From assembly GCA_030015575.1 (NCBI GenBank), contig CM057338.1:310809827-310873826 (forward strand): a DNA stretch of 64,000 nucleotides, read 5' to 3'. Under the pieces are notes generated by a model that saw nothing but the letters and a program-made list of their open reading frames with translations, ran no database searches and was not told the origin of the DNA. Source of the DNA: Agapanthus africanus. Its lineage: Eukaryota; Streptophyta; Magnoliopsida; Asparagales; Amaryllidaceae. Positions within the stretch are counted from its first letter, which is position 1. Each line of letters starts with the position of its first letter. The position numbers were made by a program, and so were the translations under genes. Below are positions 36,363-49,070 of the stretch, piece by piece.

Positions 36363-36540
36363 CACATTCATAGTTTTCTGCAACGACTGCTGCAGTTGCC
36401 TCCTTATTCTTGAGAGATCAAAACAAGAAGAGAACGTTAAGTAACGCGCCTTGTCTCATTAATGGAGCTGCAGTTACTTACCTCGAAAAGGAGCTCAAAC
36501 TTTCAGAACAAATTTATATTCGTGCACGTGCAACATTAAC

Positions 36541-37237
36541 CCTGTCCTCTCACTCATTTAATTACTCTCTCCCCGATTAAGGTTTACAAACACAATATTA
36601 TAACTCCTCCTAAGACTAGATCTCCCATATCTTTGCTCTAATTATTCTGCACCAAACAAACATATAAGTATTTTTTTCTTGCTATAATTTTCTTTCTTTG
36701 GCAAATAAAAAAAGGCAAGTATTTTTAAAGTTAAGAGTCTAAAGACACTTAAATTTTGTAATTTGATGCGTCTCTCCTATCATAATACCTACATGTGATT
36801 TTTTTTTCTTTATTTTTTTGTAAATATAAATTCGAAAAACAGAAATAATTTCACCATCAAACAAATGGTCCAGTTCATCAAAAGGTTTACTCTTTCTAAT
36901 TTTTCTATTTCTCTCCTCTCCAATTCTCCATATCTCTCTCTCTACCTGCCTGACAGGAACGATTTTTTAAATGTTTAAATGAGTATATGCTAATTTTTTA
37001 GGTAAGGATCCTATAAAAACTGGTAATCAACCGTCCACATTGTGATTGGAAGCAAAAGATTTGGTAAGAGAGAAACAATATCCTAAGACAGTGGATAACC
37101 AATTTCGTACGTGCCAGTTAAAGAAATAGCAAGAGATAAAGGAAGAAGAAGATATTGAAGCAAGAAAAAGCCTCAAGAGATTTTCTCTCTATTGTGGCTA
37201 TATAATCCTATAGAATCCCTATTTTGACATTTACAGG
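36541..37237. other. Unassigned intergenic sequence left of G
   Basis: AT-rich with poly-T runs and a CT-rich patch near 36910-36950. No gene or repeat boundary was recognised. Confidence 0.4.
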
Positions 37238-37684
37238 TAATAATAAACCAAAGCAATTACACCGTGAATTAAACGACAAATGTCTGACCACTTCAGGTCA
37301 GACGTCTGACCATGTCGACAAACTTCTGAACCTTTCAGGTCAAACGTATGACCATGGCTAACAGAGAGCATTCAGACATCTGTCTTCAATCCAGACGTCT
37401 GAATTAGAGTCTCGAGTTGAGATAAATATTGTAGACAGACGTCTGCCATATATGGGTCAGATGTCTATCCCTATCGAGCACAGGATTGTTTGGAAAAATT
37501 TCATTGGAAGATTTTGAGAGATTCAATTGTAACAATATATTTGAGAGATTGTATATAATTGATCTGGTTGTAACCAAAAGATAAATATGAAATAATATAT
37601 AAAGAAAAGCCACAAAGAGAAAATCTCTCAAGGCTTCTTCTTCCTTCCATATCTTCTTTCTCCTCTATCTCTTGCAATTTCTTT
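37238..37684 (+). repeat. G 5' LTR
   Basis: It aligns to 56523 onward. The U3 part (37268-37470) has six copies of a palindrome of type CAGACGTCTG, three of them perfect. The start TAATAATAAACC lacks the canonical TG, as does the 3' copy. A weak primer-like TGGTATAAAAATC follows at 37686. Confidence 0.7.
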
Positions 37685-37747
37685 ATGGTATAAAAATCAT
37701 AAAGCTAACGCCATTAAAAAATTTCTTCTCTCTATATTTCTACTACA

Positions 37748-38440
37748 ATGACAACCAACCCAGATCAATCCTCCGTCTCATCAACTCCGCTCCTCATCCC
37801 AATACCAATTCTTACCTCTAATGCATCGTCGTCCTCTTCGACACATGGACCGAATGTCATGCCACTTCTCCACATCAAACTCATCACCAACAACTACCTC
37901 AGCAGGAAGATGCGGTTTGAAGCTATCCTTAAGTCGCAAGGGTATGTGGGCATCGTCGACGGCACCGAAAATTCCCCGGACATGACTGATCCTGATGAAC
38001 AAAATCTGCTTGTTCCAGCATACAATCCGGCATATGTTGTATGGATCCAAAAGGATCAATTGACCGTGAGTTGGATGTTAGCGTCTCTGACTGAATCACC
38101 AGTTTTCTTGGTAGTTAGTCGAAATACAGTATAGACGGTATGGGAAACACTAGCCAAAACCTTCATATCGCACTCTCGCGCTCGCATCATTCAACTGAAA
38201 ACATAACTTCAGAATATCAAACGAGGATCTGCCTCCATCACAGAGTACATTCAGGACATCAAGACTGTCTCCGACAATCTTGCGATCATTGGATAGAATT
38301 TCCGATGCCGATCTTGTCATGCATGTTTTGGCCGGCCTAGGATTAGCCTATGACTCCTTTGTTTCTACTATGACAACACGCATACATAATATCTCGCTTG
38401 AAGATTTACATGGTATGCTACTTGCAAACGAGATCTTACC
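37748..38440 (+). pseudogene. G gag (copia)
   Basis: The first frame (37748-38134) encodes a Ser/Thr/Pro-rich start, then LHIKLITNNYLSRKMRFEAIL and GYVGIVDGT, the gag region of copia polyproteins. A TAG ends it at 38132-38134. Gag-type sequence continues in other frames: ITEYIQDIKTVSDNLAIIG (about 38229-38287) and LAGLGLAYDSFVSTM (38330-38373). Gag forms the particle. At least two frameshifts and a stop break it. Confidence 0.82.
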
Positions 38441-40317
38441 AGCAACAAGATAAGTCTCTTGATACAACTTTCTTTCCATCTGTCAACACCAAAATCATAG
38501 GTCGTGGAGGTTTCTCTTCAGATTCCTATCAGCGCGGTTATAATACCCAGCACGGTGGTCGTGGTGGTCGTAATGGCCGAGGCCGCGGTCGTGGTACTCC
38601 TCGATTCCAAATATGCATGACAACTAGTCACTATGGCAATAACTGCCCACAGTGCTTCAATCAGACCTTTTCTGGAGGTCCAAGAGGTGTTCCGCTATTT
38701 TCTGCCCTGCGGTCTCAAAATGGAAGACCGGATGGGTATTATCAAGGACCTGCACCATATGCCATACTGTCATATACACCTTCACCATATTCCTCGAGCG
38801 GTCCAAGCGTTGCCTTTTCTAATTGGTACCCTGACTCGGGAGCAGCTCATCATATCACATCAGACTACACTCAACTTCTCTCGGCAGCCCCTTACAAAGA
38901 TACGGATATAGTACGCGTAGGTAATGGTACAGGTTTATGTATTCTTAACTATGATCACACTGCAATTCTATCATTTTCTCGATTACTTCACATGAACAAT
39001 GTTCTTCATGTTCCTTCAATAATGAAAAATCGCTTATCTGTTCATAAATTTACTAAAGACAACAATGTTATTTTTGAGTTTCACCCATTTGACTGTTTTG
39101 TGCAAGATCCGAAGTCAGAGACAAATCTACTTCAAGGCCACCTTAATAATAGATTGTACCAATTTCCTCTTCCAAATGTCTCGTCTTCCACTGCGTTTGT
39201 TAGTGAATGTATCTCTACTTTCTCATGGCACACTCGCTTAGCTCATCCTGCCTTAAAAACTATAGTCAGGAGTCTATCTAGTTTTCATTTACCAACTATA
39301 AAAAGTCATAGAGAGTCGGTCTGTTCTAATTACATAAAGGCTAAAAGCCATAAACTATATTTTGAATTGTCATCAACAGTGTTTTCGGCACCTTTAGATT
39401 TAATTTATTCTGATATTTGGGGCCTAGCTTCTATTTTATCCTATTCCGGTTTCCATTATTATGTTGCTTTTTTTGATAACTATAGCAAATTTACCTGGTT
39501 AATTTTTATTCATAATAAGACTGATTTATTTGATATTTTTTGTCGCTTCCAACGACATGTTGAACGCTATTTCAATAGGAAAATACGTATGTTTTACTCT
39601 AATTGGGGTAGTGAATATCAATCCCTTCATCGTCATCTAGTCACGGAGGGTATCCTCCATCGTGTTTTCTGCCCCGCACTCCCGAACAAAACGGAGTAAC
39701 GGAACACAAACACCGTCACATTATAGAGATCGCGCGTGCTCTTCTTTCTCATACCTTCATCCCTTCACATTGCTGGGATGAGGCCATACAAACCGCCGTC
39801 TTTTTAATTAATCATCTCCCTGTACCAGCCGTTCGCAATGATAACCCTCTCTACAAATTATTTGGTGACCATCCTACTAATACCTTCCTACGTACATTTA
39901 GTTGTGCGTGTTATCCCTGGTTTCGTCCCTACGCCCCACACAAACTTGCTAATTGATTCGAACGATGTGTATTCATGGGTTAAAGTACTCAACACCATGG
40001 TAACCGTTGTCTTCACGTACAATCCGGCCGAATGTATGCGTTTAGGCATTTTATTTTTGATGAAAATTGCGTCCCCTTTTAAGCTCAGATTCTCCCACAT
40101 GCTTGCCGCAAAACTCTGAGCCCCTTCCAGGAGCGGGCATCCTTAGGTCTGGCCCTGTTCCAAGCCCCACTTTAAGGCTAGTTTCAGTCATCGCCTTCCC
40201 TAATGCGACTGGCATCCTTGGGTCTTCCCCACGCCATTCGCCGCAACTTGCTCAACCCAGCCGCTCGTCTACGGTCGCTCCTTCTCTAGCGAGCTCCCCA
40301 TCATCAACTCTCGGTCC
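38398..40317 (+). pseudogene. G gag C-terminus, protease and integrase (copia)
   Basis: The 433-codon frame 38398-39699 is the longest of element G. It shows a Gly/Arg-rich stretch, a damaged zinc knuckle (FQICMTTSHYGNNC, first Cys now Phe), protease motif WYPDSGAAHHI, pre-integrase WHTRLAHP, and the integrase core with YSDIWG (first Asp) and, at about 39596, FYSNWGSEY where relatives have Asp: the second catalytic residue is Asn. A stop at 39697 is followed by the continuing region (EIARALLSHTFIPSHCWDEA, INHLPVPAV) to the F insertion at 40322. Integration activity would be lost. Confidence 0.87.
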
Positions 40318-40773
40318 TGCTCTGTCATGCCCCACTTCCCAACAGATAGAAACGTTGACGTGGCAAGTCTGCGATATATTTATCCAGAGAAAGTCGTTCC
40401 CTAAATAAATATACTAAGCGTATTAAAACAATAATACACAATACAAAAATAAATTAAGACTGTAAAATATTTCAACAAATATCTTTATTTACATTCAACT
40501 TCAAATATGTACAAGTACATGAGTTTACACTGGAAAGTAAATACAATTAGGAAAATGCCTAAACAAGTGGTATACATAAACTGAAGAAAAATGAAGCCGA
40601 GCTAGCCCTGAGTAGCTATCTGGTCGTAGTCCTCCTCTGTGGCTTCAATTTCCTCCGTCTCGACAGTATCTGACGAACATTCTAAGAGAAGAAAGATGTA
40701 TGGAATGCCCGTCAGCGAACTAGCACTCGGTAAGTCCCAAATATAGGTAAGAGTAAAGAAAATGACAAGTGTA

Positions 40774-40775
<2 letters not shown>

Positions 40776-40819
<44 letters not shown>
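40776..40819. repeat. AT dinucleotide microsatellite in F
   Basis: About 22 uninterrupted AT units lie within the solo LTR. Confidence 0.95.
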
Positions 40820-40821
<2 letters not shown>

Positions 40822-42832
40822 CGAGTAAGAGTATATGATCATGGGTAAATATATACTATAGGTTTCTAGATGGTCATTATGTTAACGTTAAGTTCCAGGT
40901 GTGAATGTCAACGCAGCCATAGAAGAATTCACGAGCTCAAGAGTGGGACCCCAGGAGCAAGGAAATACGGGCCCGTTTCATGTGTTAGTATCTGGGTTCT
41001 AGGCTGTGGATGAGTCAATCCGAATGATATTCGAGTAAAATAAAAAAAAGGTTAATACAGGACTCCTAAAGCTCCGTTAGATTCACACAAGAAACTATCC
41101 CAAGCATCCCGTGTATAATATATTATAACTGGTTAATAGACTTATTTGATTTGATTGATTGATTGACATGTCTTGATCGAAATCCTAGATTACAAAAGGT
41201 GTAGATTGTATTCGAGTGAGTCGAGTAATGTGTGAGTCATGATAATTGCAATCTGGATTCGAGTCAAGTTGGTTCGAGTAGATTGGATTCGAGTACATAT
41301 TCGAGTTTAGATTCAAGTTAGGTTAGAGTTCAAGTTTGTATTCGAATTCGAGTTCAAGTTTAGATCTGAGTTTGGATTTGAGTTCATGTCTTTTCATGTG
41401 AATTGATATAAATTGTTAAACTCTTATGTTCGGGAGAAATCGGCAACAGCTGCATATGGACGGCAGGATCTGTGTTTTTTCCCAAGACAGTTGACATTGA
41501 TAACTCTGTTAAATTGTCTAACCGGAATAGGCAAGCACTCACTTTCTCCGGCTCCCTGGGGCTTAAGAGAATTAATCCCACTTAAACATATATTTATCTA
41601 AGATCTTTAAAATATTGTTTGCATATCTCGAGGGAGTTTTATGAAAATATTTTAATATATTTTCAAAATAAACCTCGAGGGCGATTTATAACATTTAGGG
41701 TTTTCATGAGCATGTATTTTAATTATTGGGGTATTTTAATAATACAACCTAGCTTTTTGAAAGTTTGTTGTATTTTTATTAAAACTACTACTTTTGGAAA
41801 CTTTGTGGTATTTTATTTACAATTTTTAATCTTTAATTTAAAATTATAGTTTCTTAATATACTTTTATTGAAAATACGGGTTTATATTTTTATACTTTTC
41901 CAAAAAATTAGTTTTTATTAGAGAAAGTCGTGTTTTTTAAAAACCGTATTTTTATTCTTTTCGAGACCGAATACTCCGTGAGGAGTTCTGCATCTCGCTC
42001 TACTGTCCTAAGAATGTGCGATAATCCGTACCATCCATTAGCGGGTCCCCTAACGAGGGTTGTAAAGACGTAATTGCCAAGGATTCGAAATACCGATTTA
42101 AAGAAACCCGCTTTGAAACGGTGTGGTATTTTAATGAAAAACTTATTTCTCTAACTTAGCCATACATCTAGAATACCGTGCTATGGAACCATGATGTGCG
42201 TGTGGGGTAGGTCATTATCCCGTGAAGTTTTTATAAAGGTATTTAAACTAATAATCGATGAGAGGGTGATACTAAATTTCATGGTATTTTAATGAAAAAG
42301 TTTGTTATATGTTCGTTTCATATGAAAATTTTGTTAAAACTAAAAACTAAAAGATGTGAAATAAGGTTAGGATTATTGTAACATGTTAGTTGATCTCATT
42401 TGCTTATCACATGGCTGGCAAAAGTAAAAAAGAAAGCGATATCGGAGATAACTCATCTTTTGTCGGTTTATTTTAAAAAGTGGTTTGAGATAGAAAGAGA
42501 GAGGGATGAAGAGACTTGCTGTTTTTATATGACTAAGAAGATATTGAAGAAACTCTCGGGGGTCGTGGTTTCGATGGAGATGCTCCGGTCGTCGAGTATG
42601 ACTCGCTACTCCACTTGGCACTTAGAAATTTTTGAGAGAATTTTTGCTAGAATTTCATAATGGAGGAGAGCTATGCCATGGGGTGGTTTTTATAGTGGAG
42701 AATTAAGATTTGGGAATTAAAATTATAGATTAAAAAGTATTAAAAATATATTAAATGGTGAAATGAAAGGTTTCTATTTGATTGCAAGGAAATCAAACGG
42801 TGCAGAGGAGTTAAGGGGAGCTGAAGAGACGA

Positions 42833-42837
42833 GTGTG
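42833..42837. repeat. Target-site duplication of E, left copy
   Basis: The sequence gtgtg also follows 54283 (54284-54288). D's LTR has a single aagtgtg at the homologous place, which supports a duplication of the target. Confidence 0.88.
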
Positions 42838-45800
42838 TGTAATACCCGGTCTTCATCTACATCAATACCTGTATTCAAGTAAAATATTTTATCCATTTAA
42901 CATTTTATATTAATTTCCAATTATTTTTGCTTTCCTATGAACCCAACCCTAAGCCCAAGTCCAAATTTAAATCCCACACTTTTCCTTTAAATTTTCTTGA
43001 GCCCAAGCCCAACAACCCAAAGCCTTACTTTAAAAACAACAAATTATATTCAAATTATTTACTCTCTCCTCCCTTTTCAAAATTCAAAATTTTATACCCT
43101 CATTTAAACCCAAATCTTACCCAATTAAAATCTCATTAAAAACCTATTAAATTATATTCCCGTTATCTCTCTCTCTTCTTTATTTTTAATTAAAACCCAC
43201 GATTTATTCTTCTAAAATTCCTCTCGTAACTCTCTCTCTCTCCTCACGAACGTTATCTCTCACCTCTATTCTCAACCCCTCCTCTATTTTCCACCCTTTC
43301 CATCATTCTTCCTTTCTCCTCCTCCCTTCCCGCTCCTTCTCTCGAACCCACACCCACGCCCACGCCGTGCTCGCCCCGTCGCCGTCGCCACCACTGCCGG
43401 CAAAACCTCCGACCTTCCTCCCTCTCCCCTTTCTCCTCTCTCCAAAACCCCGAGTCCCTCCTCCCCACTTCACCTGCATACCCGACCGCTGCCCTCCTCC
43501 TCCGAGCTTCGAGCTCCTTCCCGACGACCCAACTTCGAGCCACCTCCCTCCATCATCCGCGTCAACCCCACCTCCTGTCCCGAGCACTTCGTCGTTGCAA
43601 CCCATCTAGCTGACCTCCCCTCACAGCAACCTCCACGACATCAAACCCAACACCGAGCCCCTCGGCCTTCATCTTTGGCGTTGTCTACTCCACCGAGCAC
43701 CAATCTCCATAGCCGAACTTAACCACCACGGCGGCGTCTCCCTCATCGAAGCTGAAGCCACCCTATCTCCGCCGTCACCATCGATCATTGGCTATACCAA
43801 CACCTACAACCCCTCCGCGTCAACCTCACCTCCTCTGAAGCTCGAGCGTCGACAACAGCGACCAACACCACCCTCACCGTCAAGACCCCAACAACCAAGC
43901 CGTCGCTGCCGAGAACTCGAGCTTGAGCCAAGTCGAGTTGTAGTGCCGTGCTTGTGTTGCGATCGCGCCGTTGACGCTGCCGTACCGTCGTTAATACGTC
44001 GTCAGGCAAGCATAATGCTTGATTCATGCTAATATTACCTATTCAATTCAATTACCAATCAATTTCTTATATACTTTTCGTGCGAACCAAAGTAATATAA
44101 GTGTTCAATGCAAAACCCGATTTGAAAACCCCCGTTAAATTGACGAAAACTAATCACATAGGATGGCCCGAGTGATAACGAATGTTGTGTTATGATTTGG
44201 CTGGAAAATACGGTCTTTAAAGATGTGATAGGTCTTTCCCATTTAGACCCGTTAAAACTGAAATTTTCCCGTACCTGAACCTTGTAAAAATCATAGTTAA
44301 TTACATATCGGAATGTTGCGTTCGAGGGCTCATATCGAAGACGACTCGACGACCTAGAACCCCATAAGAGTTTTAATCTTTTTCTATGCTAAAAAGGTGA
44401 CGGAAACTGGTTCGGAGTGCGGCTCTGGACTGCAATCCAGAGCGGCACTGGCTGTCGATTCTCGTTTTGTAATACTTTCATCCTGCTGTATGAACATGTT
44501 ATGATGCGGAAACCTATACCATAGCGAAGATAAATCTGTTAGCTAACCATTGAAAGAGGTTTCATTCGTTTTTACTATCATTTACTATTTTAATTACATT
44601 TTAAATCAACAGAATATATAGCAGTCCCAAACAGGGACAAAACGTATACCCCTTTATTGTACAATGGATAACTTCCAGTACACCATGGATATTATCAATC
44701 CATCTGGTGCGTTGGAAATCTAACTGATAACCCTAAATATTGTTCAACTATAGCGTCACCTAATTTTGATCCCAACAGGATGAAAACTGTGTTACGAAAT
44801 GGACTTTGAGTTAAGGAACTGAATTTCCAGCAGCGAACACTTAAAATGAAACGATTGTAACTTGCGAACCCGAAACCCGATTAACTTGAAATCAATTTTG
44901 TTGAACTGCCAACTGAGTTACTTATTACTTCTTTTGTATCTTTTGCTTAATTCTGAACGCATGATTTAATACGAATTTTCTATGTTCATAAGATGCATAA
45001 CGACTTGTACTGCATATAAACTGTTTAGCGGCATGATTCACAGTTTTACCCGACTACAATACCTCTAGTGATAGTAAACATTCGTGTTAATTCTCAGTGT
45101 ATATTGCATTGTCGAACTTGTACAGTATCGGTGTGGTTGTGTCAAATACGCCAGTGAATAGCGAGTGAATCGTGACAATGAACCATACAGTGAACAGTGA
45201 ATAAAATCGTGTTATTGATGCGTACTTGTACACAACTAGCTCATACTCATAAATAGTGAAACCTGGGGGAAAATGGGAAATCAAAATGGAAAGGAAATTG
45301 TATTTAGCGAGATTAGCGATTTTAGAGGATGATCATTCGAACAGCGACTCTTATATATATTAGGTTGGACCTAGCGGTCCGGCTGACAGGGTTATGTCCC
45401 AGGCATCGTGGGCCGTAGTCGCGGTACGAGACCCCCGTTAAACATGATCACTCCTTTCCGCATCTCGATTTCAAAATGACTTAAAGACCGATAGGGATAC
45501 AGATCATACATTGCATCAGCTAGTGACATATTGATTGCCTGCATTTATTTATTTCCACCGTTATTACTGTTATTTTCCTTGTCCTTTGTGATTATTATAA
45601 TATTGCTATTGCGTCGCCCTGACGACCTAAGTATGCATGCTCAGAGTTTGAAGAAGACCGGATTCAAGAGTTAGGCCCACCTTTCGAGCTCGCAGAGATC
45701 TAGACGGTCGTGCCTTCAGTATTATTACCGCTTTCAATAAGTCAACCTTGTATTCACACTTGGTTAATAGTTTCTTTTATTTCATTCTATTGTAAACCGT

Positions 45801-45983
45801 GAACAATGAAAGATAGTGTAATAAACTAGTAATGTATTTTCTTTACTCATGTGCTGTAATTACTGATTACCATGTAGTGCTAGAAACCGAAGTGTAACTA
45901 CGGCGGGATTATCCTTTGACCGTAGGAGTATGGCTAGCCTAGTCGCCTCCCGTATTCCGTATTTTGGGAAGCGGGACGTGACA
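42838..45983 (+). repeat. E 5' LTR
   Basis: It is 3146 bp, TGTAATACC to CGTGACA. A CT-rich and then GC-rich patch (43200-44000) gives long open frames on both strands with Pro/Ser/Arg-biased composition; its copy in the 3' LTR does the same, so I treat it as non-coding LTR sequence. Confidence 0.9.
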
Positions 45984-45992
45984 TAGTTTTGT

Positions 45993-46006
45993 TGGTATCA
46001 GAGCCC
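45993..46006 (+). other. E primer-binding site (initiator Met tRNA)
   Basis: TGGTATCAGAGCCC begins nine bases after the 5' LTR, within the gypsy-type GTTTTGTTGGTATCAGAGCC context. Confidence 0.93.
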
Positions 46007-46116
46007 AGGCTTAATATTAAAGGATAACATTAACTACGGTTTATTATATGTTCACTTCACTATTTCTCACTTTCATTCTTGAATCTAATCCTATCCGTTC
46101 ATCTATTTTCAGCGAC

Positions 46117-47163
46117 ATGACTTCTCCGAACGACCTCTCCCCAGACTCTAGTTCTCAGGATCGCACAGAAAGGATCCTGAATGCACTAACGACTCTCACG
46201 GAAGCCCAAGAGAGAAAGACGGACCTACTTAACGAAGGACTCAGGGCGATTACTGCATTAAGGGGATCCACCTCTCTCATTACCGCTCCCGAGGGCACCG
46301 CTACACCAGTTATGCCTGCCAGGACTGGCACAGTATCGGATTTTCGAAGGTTACACCCAGCTGTATTTACGGGACTAGCCGAACCACTCGAGGCCGAATT
46401 ATGGCTGGTCAATGTGGAGAACCTACTGACGGCCGTACGGGTACCCGATGAAGAGAAAGTGAATGTAATAAAGATTCAGCTGGAGGGCGAAACCTGTACT
46501 TGGTGGTCCGTCGAAGAGAGCAGACTTGATGGGCCGATCGAGTGGAGCAAGTTCAAAGAATGCTTCTTGGACCACTACTTCCCCCCCACCACCAAGGCAG
46601 AGATGGAAGAGAAATTTATCTTACTGAAGCAGAACGGCCGTCCTGTTGACGTGTATGCGGCAGAATTCAACCGGCAAAGCTGATTCGTTTCATATATGGT
46701 CACTTCAGAGGCCATCGGGGCCAGGCATTTCTTATAGGGACTTGACTTTGAACTACAACAGTTAATTGCGTCACTCGAGTTGCAGACCTTCGCGCAAGTG
46801 CTCAACGCTGCACGAATTCAGGAGAATCTAATCAGTAAATTCAGGGGGCCTAGCTCGAGTGATAGGAGGCACCCAGTTGTTCTGGCGCGTACTCATACAC
46901 TGTCTCGAGGGGTCATACCAGTTCACAGGCCAGGAACGACACAGATGAAGCGTCCCTTCATGCCCCAGCATCGTCCACAGAGTAATGCCTTAGTCTGCGG
47001 CTACTGCCATAGGGATGGACATACCCAGAAGGACTGTCGCCGTGCCAAAGGACAGTGTTTAATTTGCGGATCCAACCAGCACCGGGTGAGTGGGTGTCCT
47101 CAGCGAGCAGAGCTACAGGGAGGGCCTGGACCGCAGCAGCAGAGATTGCTAGAACAAAGGTAG
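46117..47163 (+). pseudogene. E gag (gypsy) with double zinc knuckle
   Basis: The likely start is the ATG at 46117 (TSPNDLS); an upstream in-frame ATG at 46048 gives an atypical hydrophobic lead. Retrotrans_gag sequence follows (VSDFRRLHPAVFTGLAEPLEAELW, CTWWSVEES, WSKFKECFLDHYFP). A TGA at 46681 and TAG at 46735 interrupt the same frame, which then continues from 46780. Two CCHC knuckles are complete: CGYCHRDGHTQKDC and CLICGSNQHRVSGC. A further TAG is at 47161. Gag binds and packages the RNA. The stops look like single C-to-T changes. Confidence 0.88.
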
Positions 47164-49070
47164 ACCAACACAAGCCGTGGTCAAGGGAGGGCTTTCACCC
47201 TGACCGCTGAGCAGGAAGAGGCCTCAGGAGAAGTTGTTACAGGTATTCTACTCGTACATTCTATGCCGGCTAGAGTACTGTTTGATTCTGGAGCATCACA
47301 CTGTTTCATATCTGCACATTTTGTTGATACACATTCCATACTACACGAAGCATTGACCAAGGGATGGGAAATACATACGGGTAATGGTGTTATAGTATCC
47401 AGCCAAGAATGTAGATCTTGTCCAGTAGTAGTATGTGGCAGGGAATTCTATGCGAATTTCCTTTTAATCGTAACAGGAAGCTATGACGCAATTCTCGAGA
47501 TGGATTGGATGAGTACATTCCACGCGATTATTGATTGCCGGGCCAGGAATGTGACTTTCCGCATTCCCAATCACTTAGAATTTGTCTTTGAAGGAGGGAG
47601 AGAGTCTTTGGAGCCAGCCAAGTATAGAGCCAAACCGAAAGTATTGACGGCTATGGAGATTGATGAAGACCCCGCACCAGAAATCGTTCGGGATTTTCTT
47701 GATGTGTTTCCTGAAGATTTACCAGGTTTACCATCTCCATGCGTTTTAGGATTCTCGATAGATTTGATCCCAAGTACATCTCCAGTTTCCAAGGCATCGT
47801 ACAGAATGGCACTAGTGGAGTTAGCTGAATTAAAGAAGCAAATTGGAGAACTCCTGGAAAAAGGATTTATTCGTCCAAGCGCTTCACCGGAGGGTGCACC
47901 AGTCTTGTTGGTGAAGAAAAAGGATGGATCGCTACGGATGTGCATAGACTACCGGGAGCTGAACAGAGTAACGATAAAGAATAAATACTCCATTCCACGC
48001 ATCGACGATTTATTTGATCAGTTGGGTGGTGCCAAGGTATTTTCGAAGCTGGACCTTCGTTCGGGCTATCACCAGATCAGAGTAACGGCCGAAGATATAT
48101 GCAAGACGGCTTTCAGGACCCGATACGGACACAATGAGTTTCTGGTGATGCCGTTCGGTGTCCCCAATGCCCCAGCTATATTTATGGATCTGATGAATAG
48201 AGTATTTGCAAAATATTTGGACACTTTTGTAGTTGTATTCATCGATGGCATACTAGTCTACTCTAAGACTCGAGAGGAGCACGTCGAACACTTGTGAACG
48301 GTACTACAAATTCTTCGGGAAGAGAAGCTATACGCGAAATTGAGCAAGTGTGAGTTCTGACTCGACAAAGTGCAATTTTTGGGACACGACGTTTCGGGCG
48401 AAGGCATCTCAGTGGACCCAGTAAAGATAGAATCTGTTAGAGATTGGCCGACACCGAAATCAGTGGCCGAAATCAGGAGCTTCTTGGGATTGGCAGGATA
48501 TTATCGGCGGTTCGTTCAAGATTTTGCACGAGTCGCTGAACCTCTGACAAAACTGACACGGAACGGAGAACCGTACGTATGGACGGAGGAATGTATTCAG
48601 GCTTTTGAAATACTGAAACAGAAATTGACCACAGCACCTATTCTTACAGTGCCAGACAATTCGGGTGGTTTAGTGATACACAGCGATGCTTAAGGAAAAG
48701 GCTTAGACTGTGTTCTGATGCAGCACGGTCGGGTAATTGCTTATGCCTCACGACAGCTGAAGAATCATAAGAAGAACTACCCAACACACGACTTGGAGTT
48801 AGCCGCAGTGGTTTTCGCATTGAAGATCTGGAGACATTACCTGCTGGGCGAAAAGGTGGAGGTGTACACGGATCACAAGAGTCTAAAATACGTTTTCACT
48901 CAAAGGGAACTGAATATGAGACAATGCCGATGGCTAGAACTAATGGCGGACTACGACTTGGACTTACAGTATCATCCGGGAAATGTAAATGTCGTACCCG
49001 ACACCCTCAGTCACAAGCCACCGGTCATGATGTTGACCGAGCAGAGGAGCATCATTGAGGATTTCAGAAG
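47164..49070 (+). pseudogene. E protease, reverse transcriptase and RNase H (gypsy)
   Basis: After a linker ([12 protein letters not shown]) the 344-codon frame 47263-48297 has protease [13 protein letters not shown], then reverse transcriptase with [34 protein letters not shown] (first catalytic Asp) and [12 protein letters not shown]. The last should hold two adjacent aspartates, but the second is Gly (codon GGC, about 48247). TGA at 48295, TGA at 48358 and TAA at 48691 interrupt thumb and RNase H. RNase H keeps [19 protein letters not shown] and [11 protein letters not shown] frameshift near 49060 ends it. Confidence 0.9.

Noticed and set aside
36463..36540. A 25-codon frame after the promoter-like module as a gene or first exon
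   Set aside because: Too short to judge, no motif, and no downstream exon seen before G.
43253..43609. Long GC-rich open frames on both strands in E's LTR, repeated at 51017-51414
   Set aside because: They are present in both LTR copies, open on both strands, with Pro/Ser or Gly/Arg/Glu-biased composition and no domain. This is best explained by GC-rich LTR sequence.
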